Shown in pieces: positions 19,103-26,885 of a DNA stretch of 38,131 nt (positions are counted from its first letter, which is position 1; each line of letters begins with the position of its first letter). The notes under the pieces were generated by a model. The model was not told the origin of the DNA. It saw nothing but the letters and a program-made list of their open reading frames with translations, and did no database searches. Source of the DNA: a virus. Location of the stretch: positions 1-38,131 of the IMG/VR virus record IMGVR_UViG_3300048507_000357. One strand, 5' to 3'. The position numbers and the translations under genes were made by a program.

Positions 19103-21172
19103 ATGGCTAGTTTCGATATAAATCCTAAGGCTCATAAAGCTGCAACCAAGCAGAGAAAGATTAGCGCCATGACTAAATCTCCTAATGAGAATGAGGCAAA
19201 AGTTGCTAAAAACAAAATGACTCCTGCTGCTAAAGTGAATGTTCCTAGATTGAGGCAAGGTCAGCAAGAAGAAATTATACCTGGATTAAAGTTAGTTGAT
19301 ATCATTCTTGGTGAAGAGAAGTGTGGCAAAGGCATGTATTATTGCTACACAGATAAGAAGTGTAAAAAAATACCCGATGGTTTAAAGACAACTGCACGTT
19401 TCTCTGGAGGTGGTCGTGAACCAGAAGAAGTTGGTATTGACAAACCAGTAGAAGGTGGAGAAGGCGGAGATAGTGGAGATGGTGGTGGTGGCATGGGAGA
19501 ATCTCTTGCTATTGAAGATGCCTTTGGCAATAAGTTTATGGAAGTTGTTGACTTAATTAAACCAGAAGATATTGTTGAGAAGTGCTGGAAGGGATATAAG
19601 AAAAAGGGTATGAAGACTATGTTTGGTAAGAGATATCCAAACTGTGTCAAAGAAGATGATAAGAACTCAGAAACTTATGTGAAGGGATCCGCACCAGTTA
19701 GAGCCTCTTATGGTGGTAAACCAGAATCTTTTACTAAAGAAAAGTATGTGAAAAAATCTGCTAAGAAAACAGCAGAGAAGACTACAGAAGATTACAAGGG
19801 AATGTATCAGTCCCCATCTCCTACTAATAAAAGAGTATTGAGTCCTGATGAAAAAGCACGTATGTCTCCTGGTCGTCGTGCAATGCAAAAGTCTGATGAT
19901 CTTGAAAGGACCGAACCAGGTTCTAAGAGAGCAAAGGCACAGAAAAAAGCATCAACGCAGATGGCTCGTAACTTCAAATCTGCTAGAGCAACAAAGGAAG
20001 AAGTACAGGTTGACGAAGCAATGAGACTTCCAGCAGAGTATGGTAACTTGTTGGCAGTTGTTGTTATATGGAGAGGTAGATCTCTGATGATCAAAATGTT
20101 CTTTCCTCAGGCAACAATGCCTAAGAAGTCAGAAATTCAGACAGAGATTGAAAAAGTATATCCTGGCGGTAGAGTAACTCAATTCCAAAGAACTTCTTTA
20201 CCTAGTGAGTATTCTCCTCACAATTCACCAATTTTAAAAGTACAGAAGGAATCAAAAGATGAGACCACTATTGGTGGTGGGAATCTAAAGAAACTTACTA
20301 GTAAGGCAGTCAAGAGAGTTGATTCAAATGTTGATGGCACTGTAAACAGCAGTGATATGAAGAGTTCTGACACTGGCGAGTATGTACCTGGACCCGATGG
20401 TAAAAAAGTAAAAGCCAAAGCAAGATTTGAAGAAACCGAGTGTGCTCAAACTGCAAAAGGAACAGACTGTGGGGTTCATGGTAAAAAGTGTTGTCCTGGT
20501 CTTGAAGAAGTAGAAGAGGGGGCAGGAGAAAAGGACGCTTGTTACCATAAGGTCAAGTCTCGTTATTCTGTGTGGCCTTCTGCATATGCATCTGGTGCTT
20601 TAGTTAAATGTCGTAAAAAGGGTGCTAAGAACTGGGGAAGCAAAACTAAAAAGGAAGAAGTGCTGGCAGACATCGCCGCAGAATATTTCTTCAATGAAGA
20701 TATCAATAGTGATGGTGTAGATATACTCATCGAGGAACTGGGTCTTGATCAATTTGTAAGTTTTGTAGAAGGTCTCTCTGCTGATGCATACCTTACTGAA
20801 GAGAGATCGGCAAGACGTGCTAAAAAAGGTGCTAAATCCTATGCACAAGTAAAAGCAGAAATTGATGCTAAAGAAGTATCAAAGAAAAAACCATCTGCAG
20901 AAAAAACAAAGGCAGCAGTAGATACTGCTAAAAAACAACAACCTAAAAGGAGACCTGTACTGGACGCCATTGCCAGACAAGTTATGAAGGGTATGGAGCG
21001 TCATAATGCTGCAATGAAGAATGCAAAAGAGACTGGTAAAGTTATCAAAAAAGCAGGCAAAGTTGCAGGTGCTGTTGCTAAAGGTGCTGGTGAGGGGGTA
21101 AAAACTGCAGGAAAAGCAGCAAAAGTTGGATATAAAATGGCATCTGAGGAGGAAGACCGCCTGGGAAAGTAG
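19103..21172 (+). CDS. Multi-module cyanophage protein, zero-frame product (689 aa)
   Basis: Not a T4 homologue. It reads as a string of short modules: 'GKGMYYCYTDKKCKKIP' (about 75-91), a Gly-rich linker (about 110-130), 'GYKKKGMKTMFGKRYPNCVK' (about 164-183), a segment with 'LLAVVVIWRGRSLMIKMFFP' (about 317-336), an EF-hand-like loop (407-418), a Cys cluster (about 445-470), a 'VWPSAYASGALVKCRKKG' module (about 491-508) and a Lys/Ala-rich tail. Such modules recur in hypothetical proteins of marine T4-like phages. The frame ends at a TAG that directly follows the heptamer GGGAAAG, part of a -1 frameshift cassette. Lys-rich composition and the place between terminase genes suggest a head-related or DNA-associated role, but I cannot assign one. 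Confidence 0.8.
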   Translation: MASFDINPKAHKAATKQRKISAMTKSPNENEAKVAKNKMTPAAKVNVPRLRQGQQEEIIPGLKLVDIILGEEKCGKGMYYCYTDKKCKKIPDGLKTTARFSGGGREPEEVGIDKPVEGGEGGDSGDGGGGMGESLAIEDAFGNKFMEVVDLIKPEDIVEKCWKGYKKKGMKTMFGKRYPNCVKEDDKNSETYVKGSAPVRASYGGKPESFTKEKYVKKSAKKTAEKTTEDYKGMYQSPSPTNKRVLSPDEKARMSPGRRAMQKSDDLERTEPGSKRAKAQKKASTQMARNFKSARATKEEVQVDEAMRLPAEYGNLLAVVVIWRGRSLMIKMFFPQATMPKKSEIQTEIEKVYPGGRVTQFQRTSLPSEYSPHNSPILKVQKESKDETTIGGGNLKKLTSKAVKRVDSNVDGTVNSSDMKSSDTGEYVPGPDGKKVKAKARFEETECAQTAKGTDCGVHGKKCCPGLEEVEEGAGEKDACYHKVKSRYSVWPSAYASGALVKCRKKGAKNWGSKTKKEEVLADIAAEYFFNEDINSDGVDILIEELGLDQFVSFVEGLSADAYLTEERSARRAKKGAKSYAQVKAEIDAKEVSKKKPSAEKTKAAVDTAKKQQPKRRPVLDAIARQVMKGMERHNAAMKNAKETGKVIKKAGKVAGAVAKGAGEGVKTAGKAAKVGYKMASEEEDRLGK

Positions 21173-21196
21173 ATGAAGATTGGCAAAAAGCCAATC
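21147..21196 (+). promoter_or_regulatory. Candidate programmed -1 ribosomal frameshift signal
   Basis: Elements in order: a Shine-Dalgarno-like AGGAGG (21147-21152); 10 bases; the slippery heptamer GGGAAAG (21163-21169) read as G GGA AAG in the zero frame; TAG stop (21170-21172); then a perfect 7-bp stem GATTGGC (21178-21184) and GCCAATC (21190-21196) with an AAAAA loop. The spacer between heptamer and stem is 8 bases. The heptamer is the one used by phage lambda G/GT, and the internal Shine-Dalgarno spacing equals that of E. coli dnaX. After a -1 slip the next codon is GTA at 21169. Confidence 0.8.
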
Positions 21197-21447
21197 GCAA
21201 AGATAAGACTGATGGTTTAAGTCAAAGCACAGTAAATGCTTATAAGAGAGAGAATCCAGGTTCTAAACTTAAGACCGCAGTTACTACTAAACCTTCTAAA
21301 ATTAAGAAGGGATCTAAAGATGCTAAGCGCAGATCTTCATTCTGCTCCAGGATGAAAGGTATGAAGAAGAGACTAACCTCTGCAAAAACTGCAAGAGATC
21401 CAGACTCTAAGATCAACAAAGCATTACGTCGTTGGAATTGCAACTAA
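21169..21447 (+). CDS. -1 frame extension (92 aa) of the multi-module protein
   Basis: In the -1 frame the code runs open from 21148 to a TAA at 21445-21447. The peptide begins VDEDWQKANRKDKTDGLSQ, goes on with 'AYKRENPGSKLKTAV' and 'AKRRSSFCSRMKGMKKRL', and ends 'INKALRRWNCN'. This looks like a conserved basic C-terminal module of cyanophage proteins, which I recall as DUF6321 (not verified). There is no ATG, GTG or TTG in frame before the module's second half, so it can be made only by frameshifting, giving a 781-residue fusion. Its TAA overlaps the ATG of the next gene. The alternative is a one-base indel, natural or from sequencing. Confidence 0.78.
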   Translation, partial: VDEDWQKANRKDKTDGLSQSTVNAYKRENPGSKLKTAVTTKPSKIKKGSKDAKRRSSFCSRMKGMKKRLTSAKTARDPDSKINKALRRWNCN

Positions 21448-21761
21448 TGAAAACATTTGAGGAATTTATTAATGAGTCTAACAAAAGTGGTGATAGTTCT
21501 TTGCGCGACTGGTTTGGCAAGAGTCGTTCTAGTGATGGCAAGCCTGGTTGGGTTCAATTGGGTGGTAAATTTTCAGGAAAACCCTGTGCAAAACAACCAG
21601 GTCAAACAACCAAACCAAAATGTGGTTCTTCAAAAATGAAGCGCAACCTCTCTGATAAAGAAGAGGATAGTGCATTCAGAAGAAAGAATCAACAGGATAG
21701 CAATCCAAACCGTAAAGGTAAAGCAATTAATGTTGCTACAGAGAAAAAAAGGAAAAAATAA
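21447..21761 (+). CDS. Basic protein with capsid-targeting-like N-terminus; putative internal head protein
   Basis: The ATG at 21447 overlaps the TAA of the frameshift extension (TAATG); a TTG at 21432 is in frame but less likely. The 104-residue product starts MKTFEEFINES. T4 internal proteins IPI-IPIII start MKTYQEFIAEA, a capsid-targeting sequence removed by the gp21 protease after Ile-x-Glu; here 'INE' (residues 8-10) would be the cut site. The mature part holds 'SLRDWFGKSRSSDGKPGWVQ' (residues 18-37), two Cys, and a Lys/Arg-rich end ('EKKRKK'), giving a strongly basic protein. This fits a protein packed with DNA and injected, but it is inferred from the N-terminus and charge. The first module recurs in other cyanophage proteins of unknown role. 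Confidence 0.68.
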   Translation: MKTFEEFINESNKSGDSSLRDWFGKSRSSDGKPGWVQLGGKFSGKPCAKQPGQTTKPKCGSSKMKRNLSDKEEDSAFRRKNQQDSNPNRKGKAINVATEKKRKK

Positions 21762-21768
21762 TATCAAC

Positions 21769-21776
21769 CATAAATA
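21769..21776 (+). promoter_or_regulatory. T4-type late promoter (CATAAATA)
   Basis: CATAAATA lies seven bases after the stop of the basic protein gene and 19 bases before the ATG at 21796. Confidence 0.5.
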
Positions 21777-21795
21777 CAAATAAAAGTATAAAAAA

Positions 21796-22053
21796 ATGAA
21801 GATTTTAGGAGATGCCACTGCTCTGGCAACGGGTACAACCAAATTTACGTCAGCGACTGCGGTATGGGTATCAAACACTGCTACCAGTGCGTCTAATGTC
21901 ACTCTTCGCAATGCTGCTGACGATGCCGATCTTGGATCAATAAGTGTTCCTGCATCAAGTGGAGTTCTAATCCATTTAATTGCTGGTCAAGGTTTGAGAG
22001 GTGCAGCAACTATTACTGGTACGCAAGTTGGTGCATCAGAAACTGGAATTTGA
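21796..22053 (+). CDS. Small hypothetical protein, beta-rich, probable virion component
   Basis: An 85-residue protein rich in Ala, Thr, Ser and Gly, with no Cys and few charged residues ('ATALATGTTKFTSATAVWVS', later 'VPASSGVLIHLIAGQGLRGA'). The pattern of alternating small and hydrophobic residues suggests a small beta barrel or decoration protein. It has its own late-promoter box 19 bases upstream and precedes gp17 by 19 bases. Proteins of this size and composition are seen before gp17 in cyanophages. I cannot name a function; a minor capsid or tail surface protein is a guess. Confidence 0.7.
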   Translation: MKILGDATALATGTTKFTSATAVWVSNTATSASNVTLRNAADDADLGSISVPASSGVLIHLIAGQGLRGAATITGTQVGASETGI

Positions 22054-22072
22054 AAATTTAATTGACTAAATT

Positions 22073-23722
22073 ATGTCTGTTGATCATTATCTTGGCAATC
22101 CACTACTAAAAAAAGCAAATACAACTCAAGAATTTTCGCAAGATCAAGTTCTCGAATTTGCACGATGTATCGATGATCCAGTATATTTTGCAGAAAATTA
22201 TATACAGATCGTTACCCTAGATTATGGTCTGAAAAATTTTGAGCCCTATGAGTTTCAAAAGGTTATGTTGGATCGATTCCATCATAATCGATTCAATGTA
22301 TGTAAACTTCCCAGACAATCTGGTAAGTCAACTATTGTTGTATCTTATCTTCTTCATTATGCACTTTTTAATGATAATGTAAATATTGCAATTCTTGCAA
22401 ACAAAGCAGCAACTGCTAGAGATTTGCTTGATCGTCTACAAACTGCATACGAGAACCTTCCTAAGTGGTTACAGCAAGGAGTATTGACATGGAACAAAGC
22501 ATCTCTTGAATTGGAGAATGGGTCGAAGATTATTGCAGCATCTACATCTGCATCTGCAGTTCGTGGTGGATCATACAATATTATCTTCCTTGATGAGTTT
22601 GCATTCGTTGCAAATCATATAGCAGACCAATTCTTTAGTTCAGTATATCCTACAATTTCTTCAGGTCAAAATACTAAAGTTATTATCGTGAGTACACCTC
22701 ACGGTATGAATCACTTTTATAAAATTTGGCACGACGCAGAACGTAGTAAGAACGAATATATTCCAACAGAAGTTCATTGGAGTGATGTACCAGGAAGAGA
22801 TGCCGAGTGGAAAAGGCAAACAATTGCAAACACATCAGAACAACAGTTTAAAGTTGAGTTTGAATGCGAATTTCTTGGATCTGTCGATACTCTAATTGCA
22901 CCAAGTAAACTTAGAACGATGGTATATGAACAACCATCAATAACACACCAAGGATTAGATGTATTTACTGATGTAAAAACTGAGAACAATTATGTAATTA
23001 CAGTTGACGTTGCCAGAGGAGTTGGTGGAGACTATTCTGCATTTACTGTCATTGACATTACATCATTTCCACATCAATTAGTATGCAAATATAAGAATAA
23101 TGAAATCAAACCGATGCTATTTCCAAGCATCATTAAAGAAGTAGCAGATAATTATAATAAAGCGTATGTATTATGTGAAGTAAATGATGTAGGTGATCAA
23201 GTTGCTGCAATCTTAAATTTTGATTTAGAATATGAGAATGTTTTAATGTGTTCTATGAGAGGTAGAGCAGGACAAATTGTTGGGCAAGGATTCTCTGGCA
23301 AAAAGACACAACTTGGTGTCAAGATGTCCAAAACAGTCAAAAAGGTTGGATGTCTAAATCTAAAGACCCTAATTGAAGAGGATAAATTAATCTTCAAAGA
23401 TTATGATGTGATTGCTGAACTTACTACATTTATTCAAAAGCATAACTCATTTGAAGCAGAGGATGGATGTAATGATGACTTAGCAATGTGTCTCGTTATC
23501 TATGCCTGGTTAGTTCAACAAGATTACTTTAAAGAGCTGACGGATCAAGATGTTCGTAAAAGACTTTACGAAGAACAGAAGAATCAATTAGAGCAGGATA
23601 TGTCACCATTTGGTTTTATTGTTGATGGAGTTAATGAAGAATCATCTTTTGTAGACTCTGCAGGGGATAGATGGCATACTGATGCTTATGGTGATATGTC
23701 GTATATGTGGGATTACAATTAA
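22073..23722 (+). CDS. gp17: Terminase large subunit gp17
   Basis: The 549-residue protein is the DNA-packaging motor and nuclease. Walker A is 'LPRQSGKST' (79-87, Lys85), Walker B 'IIFLDEFAF' (170-178, Asp174 and catalytic Glu175), and the coupling motif 'VSTPHG' (206-211). The RNase H-like nuclease follows with Asp312 ('VDVARG'), Glu369 ('CEVND') and Asp468/Asp469 ('CNDDLA'). All catalytic residues are present and no intein is inserted. T4 gp17 is 610 residues. It assembles on the portal (27526-29187) with gp16. No clear late-promoter box precedes it, so it probably shares the transcript that starts upstream of 21796. Confidence 0.97.
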   Translation: MSVDHYLGNPLLKKANTTQEFSQDQVLEFARCIDDPVYFAENYIQIVTLDYGLKNFEPYEFQKVMLDRFHHNRFNVCKLPRQSGKSTIVVSYLLHYALFNDNVNIAILANKAATARDLLDRLQTAYENLPKWLQQGVLTWNKASLELENGSKIIAASTSASAVRGGSYNIIFLDEFAFVANHIADQFFSSVYPTISSGQNTKVIIVSTPHGMNHFYKIWHDAERSKNEYIPTEVHWSDVPGRDAEWKRQTIANTSEQQFKVEFECEFLGSVDTLIAPSKLRTMVYEQPSITHQGLDVFTDVKTENNYVITVDVARGVGGDYSAFTVIDITSFPHQLVCKYKNNEIKPMLFPSIIKEVADNYNKAYVLCEVNDVGDQVAAILNFDLEYENVLMCSMRGRAGQIVGQGFSGKKTQLGVKMSKTVKKVGCLNLKTLIEEDKLIFKDYDVIAELTTFIQKHNSFEAEDGCNDDLAMCLVIYAWLVQQDYFKELTDQDVRKRLYEEQKNQLEQDMSPFGFIVDGVNEESSFVDSAGDRWHTDAYGDMSYMWDYN

Positions 23723-23734
23723 TCTACAATTCAA

Positions 23735-23947
23735 ATGGACTTAGACGGTCAGTTAAAGTTTGGTCATTTATTACTTCATGATAGGAAGTGTCGAATTTGT
23801 GGTGAGAGAAAAAATTTAATAGAGGGTTACTATAGAACTAGAAAGGATAGAGGTATTACACCATCATCTTTTTCTTATGAGTGTAAAGTATGCACTAAAA
23901 AGAGAGTAAATAAGAAATCAAACACTTGGAACTATCCAGATTGGTAG
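23735..23947 (+). CDS. Small zinc-ribbon protein
   Basis: A 70-residue protein with two CxxC pairs (Cys19/Cys22 and Cys50/Cys53) 27 residues apart, as in a zinc ribbon or the metal-binding half of HNH-type proteins; no HNH catalytic motif is visible. Between them lies 'YYRTRKDRG', a basic turn. It starts 12 bases after the gp17 stop and precedes the sheath gene. Similar small CxxC proteins are common in cyanophages between gp17 and gp18. DNA or RNA binding is plausible; function is unknown. Confidence 0.75.
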   Translation: MDLDGQLKFGHLLLHDRKCRICGERKNLIEGYYRTRKDRGITPSSFSYECKVCTKKRVNKKSNTWNYPDW

Positions 23948-23983
23948 TATCACGTCAGTATTCCCCGCGTAAATGCCCTTTTT

Positions 23984-23991
23984 AATAAATA
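23984..23991 (+). promoter_or_regulatory. T4-type late promoter (AATAAATA) before gp18
   Basis: AATAAATA lies in the 82-base gap before the sheath gene, 38 bases before its ATG. A strong ribosome site AAGGAG follows at 24015-24020. I see nothing else in the gap. Confidence 0.55.
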
Positions 23992-24029
23992 TTTTCAGAT
24001 AAACTGAGACTTACAAGGAGACAGAATCC

Positions 24030-26846
24030 ATGGCGACTCCTCAATTATCTCCTGGTGTATTAACTAGAGAGGTTGATTTAACGGTAGGGAGAGCTGAGAA
24101 CGTTCTTGATAATATTGGAGCTATTGCAGGTCCTTTTGAGATTGGACCCGTCAACGAACCAATTACGGTATCCACAGAGCAAGAACTAATCAACAATTTC
24201 GGATTACCGAAAACAGAAGACAACCAGTATGAATACTGGATGAGTGCTTCTTCATACCTCTCCTATGGTGGTGTGTTGAAGGTTGTCCGTACAGATGGAG
24301 ATCTGATCTCAAATGCCAACGTTGGTGTTGGTACATCTGCTCAACTGGATGTCAAAATTAAAAACTTTGATGACTACAATAGTAACTATAGTAGTGCAGC
24401 ATCTGATTGGTATTATGCAGCAAAGAACCCTGGAAGTTGGTCTAATGGACTAAAAGTCTGTATTATTGACGACTTTGCAGATCAAGTGGTTGGTTTTGCA
24501 ACAACAGCAATCTCTGCTCTTGGCGTAAACGTAGGATATGGTATTACTGTTGATATCTCAGGACAAATAATTCCTGGTCTTGGTACAACGCAAGCATTCC
24601 AAGGATATTTAAAGGGAATTGTAACTGGTGTCATTGATGGTGAAACCATTAATACTAGTGCCGTTACTGTTAAGATCCACTCTAGAGTTTCTAGTGGAGG
24701 AACTGAACCTGGTAGGCATGATAGACAAACCTATTCGTCAAATAGCACATACTCTTCATTCCTAAATGGTCAAAGAGTAATGTTCGTTGACCAAAACGGA
24801 GAGGTATCATCTCCAATTGACTCAATCTCTAGCGTTGGTATAACAACATCTACCCCAATAAATGGTCAGCAAGACCAAACATATTCTGGAGTCGGTGGAA
24901 CTACTGGAGGAACAGGATCTCAAGCATCTTTCAATATCACAAGAAATAGCACTGACGGCAACGTTGATGCATCTAAGATTTCTATTGTAAATGCTGGTAT
25001 TGGATACACTGTTGGTGATACAGTATCTATTGGTGGTTCTGCTGTTGGTGGTTTTGATATAAATCAAGGCGCTATTGCAGCAACCAGTGGAATTACAACA
25101 TCCACAACAATTCCTTCAGCATCGAATGGAATTTATCTTTCTGTCGCTGGCGTAAGTACCGTAGGATCTGGCATCTCGTTCAATCTCTACAGAGATTCTA
25201 GTGGTGGTATTGGAACAGTAACTGCAGTCAATACTGGTCTTGCATATGAATTGAATGAAGTAATTACAATTGAAGGTGCTTCTATTGGTGGCACTACACC
25301 AACAGATAATGCTAGTTTAACAGTATCTGAACTCAGAGACGATAAAGTTGTTCTTTCAATCACGTCTAGCAACTCCAGACTTCTTATAGATGGTGTTGAT
25401 GACTGGTATAACTCCCAAACTCTCAAGTTAGATAATTCTGTAATTTACTGGAGAACTATTGCTCCCAAACCAGGAACATCTGGTTTTGTTGAAGAAAGAA
25501 GTGGTGAGAATGATGAGATGCACGTAGTCGTTGTAGACGACTCTGGCAAACTTACAGGAGTAAGAGGAAATATTCTAGAGAAGCATCTGTTCTTATCTAA
25601 AGCAACAGATACAGTATCACAGGTAAATTCCCCACAAAAAATGTGGTATAAGAATTATCTGGCAAACTTCTCCAAGTATATCTACGCGGGTGCAAACCCA
25701 AGTAATGCGAATGACAGCTTCCACAACATCTTCCCATGTTCAACTGTCTTCAGTCAAGATGCTCAGAATCCCAACCTTTATGAAGCAAATGGTGGATCTG
25801 ATCCAACCAACTTCTCTAGTCCTGCGGTCCAATCGCAAATGGTTTGGGATAGATCTGCTAATGGATCAATATTCAGTTCTATCGGAAGACATACCTTTGA
25901 TTTGGGTAAAGGTTTAAATTACACTGCTCAAGGTAATCTCAAATCTGAACTGGGTGATATTGTTACAGCATATCAACTCTTTAATAATAAAGAAGATATT
26001 GCGGTTGATTACTTAATTATGGGTCCTGGTTGTGACTCACAAGGAGATAGTCAAGCAAAAGCAAATAAACTTATATCTATTGCTGATGGAAGAAAGGATT
26101 GTGTTGCAGTAATTGGACCGCATAGGCAGTCCGTTGTTGACTTAACAAATCCAGTAACTCAAACAAATAATTTGATTGAGTTTTTCGGACCTCTAGCATC
26201 CAGCTCTTACGCTGTATTTGATAGTGGATATAAGTATACATATGATAGATTCAACAATCTATTCCGTTATATTCCAACAAATCCAGATATTGCTGGTTTG
26301 ATGACACGCACCAATTTAATTTCTTTCCCATGGTTCTCACCTGCAGGACAGCAAAGAGGTGTTATTAAAAATGCAATTAAACTTGCATTTAATCCAGATA
26401 AGACTCAAAGAGATAGTCTTTATTCAAATAGAATTAACTCTGTAATTAATCAAAGTGGTGCTGGTATCATTCTATTTGGTGACAAAACTGCATTATCATA
26501 TGCATCAGCATTTGATAGGATCAATGTTCGCCGTCTATTCTTGACAGTAGAACAGGCACTGCAAAAAGCAGCAGAAGCTCAATTATTTGAGTTCAACGAT
26601 CAGATTACAAGAACTAACTTTGTAAATATCGTTGAACCCTATCTGCGCGATATTCAATCTAAGCGCGGAATTTATGACTACCTTGTAATTTGCGACGAGA
26701 CCAATAACACACCTGATATTATTGATAACAACGAGTTCAGAGCAGACATCTTCCTGAAGCCTGCTAAGTCAATTAACTACGTCACCTTGACGTTTGTTGC
26801 GACGAGAACTGGTGTCTCGTTTGAAGAAGTCGCTGGTAGAGTTTGA
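24030..26846 (+). CDS. gp18: Tail sheath protein gp18 with enlarged middle region
   Basis: The 938-residue protein is the contractile sheath subunit. The N-terminus ('LSPGVLTREVDLT', then 'GAIAGPFEIGPVNEP') and the C-terminal third ('RGVIKNAIKLAFNPDKTQRD', 'ALQKAAEAQLFEFNDQITR', 'YDYLVICDETNN') are typical of phage sheath proteins. T4 gp18 has 659 residues. The extra length lies in residues about 150-500, which hold 'GIGY' (326-329) and 'GLAY' (about 401-404) modules and Gly/Ser/Thr-rich beta repeats. In T4 the protruding domains sit on the outer sheath surface, so the extra part is likely exposed. AAGGAG nine bases before the ATG and a late-promoter box fit high expression. Confidence 0.95.
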   Translation: MATPQLSPGVLTREVDLTVGRAENVLDNIGAIAGPFEIGPVNEPITVSTEQELINNFGLPKTEDNQYEYWMSASSYLSYGGVLKVVRTDGDLISNANVGVGTSAQLDVKIKNFDDYNSNYSSAASDWYYAAKNPGSWSNGLKVCIIDDFADQVVGFATTAISALGVNVGYGITVDISGQIIPGLGTTQAFQGYLKGIVTGVIDGETINTSAVTVKIHSRVSSGGTEPGRHDRQTYSSNSTYSSFLNGQRVMFVDQNGEVSSPIDSISSVGITTSTPINGQQDQTYSGVGGTTGGTGSQASFNITRNSTDGNVDASKISIVNAGIGYTVGDTVSIGGSAVGGFDINQGAIAATSGITTSTTIPSASNGIYLSVAGVSTVGSGISFNLYRDSSGGIGTVTAVNTGLAYELNEVITIEGASIGGTTPTDNASLTVSELRDDKVVLSITSSNSRLLIDGVDDWYNSQTLKLDNSVIYWRTIAPKPGTSGFVEERSGENDEMHVVVVDDSGKLTGVRGNILEKHLFLSKATDTVSQVNSPQKMWYKNYLANFSKYIYAGANPSNANDSFHNIFPCSTVFSQDAQNPNLYEANGGSDPTNFSSPAVQSQMVWDRSANGSIFSSIGRHTFDLGKGLNYTAQGNLKSELGDIVTAYQLFNNKEDIAVDYLIMGPGCDSQGDSQAKANKLISIADGRKDCVAVIGPHRQSVVDLTNPVTQTNNLIEFFGPLASSSYAVFDSGYKYTYDRFNNLFRYIPTNPDIAGLMTRTNLISFPWFSPAGQQRGVIKNAIKLAFNPDKTQRDSLYSNRINSVINQSGAGIILFGDKTALSYASAFDRINVRRLFLTVEQALQKAAEAQLFEFNDQITRTNFVNIVEPYLRDIQSKRGIYDYLVICDETNNTPDIIDNNEFRADIFLKPAKSINYVTLTFVATRTGVSFEEVAGRV

Positions 26847-26857
26847 TCTACTAACTG

Positions 26858-26865
26858 ATTAAATA
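26858..26865 (+). promoter_or_regulatory. T4-type late promoter (ATTAAATA) before gp19
   Basis: ATTAAATA lies in the 39-base gap between sheath and tube genes, followed by the ribosome site GGAGG at 26871-26875, ten bases before the gp19 ATG. Confidence 0.5.
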
Positions 26866-26885
26866 AACACGGAGGAATTACCCCA

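Noticed and set aside
21173-21220. Short ATG frame (15 codons) right after the TAG at 21170
   Set aside because: Too short, and AGGAGG is 20 bases away; it does not reach the conserved 92-residue module, which is in the other frame.
21432-21446. TTG start five codons upstream for the basic protein
   Set aside because: The ATG at 21447 overlaps the upstream stop and gives an N-terminus like T4 internal proteins, so the earlier TTG is unlikely.
22310-22600. Possible intein in gp17, a common insertion site in terminases
   Set aside because: The spacing between Walker A and Walker B is normal and no splicing motifs are seen; the 549-residue frame is continuous.
24822-25067. Reverse-strand Cys/Ser-rich frame within gp18
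   Set aside because: Shadow of the Gly/Ser/Thr repeats of the sheath insertion.
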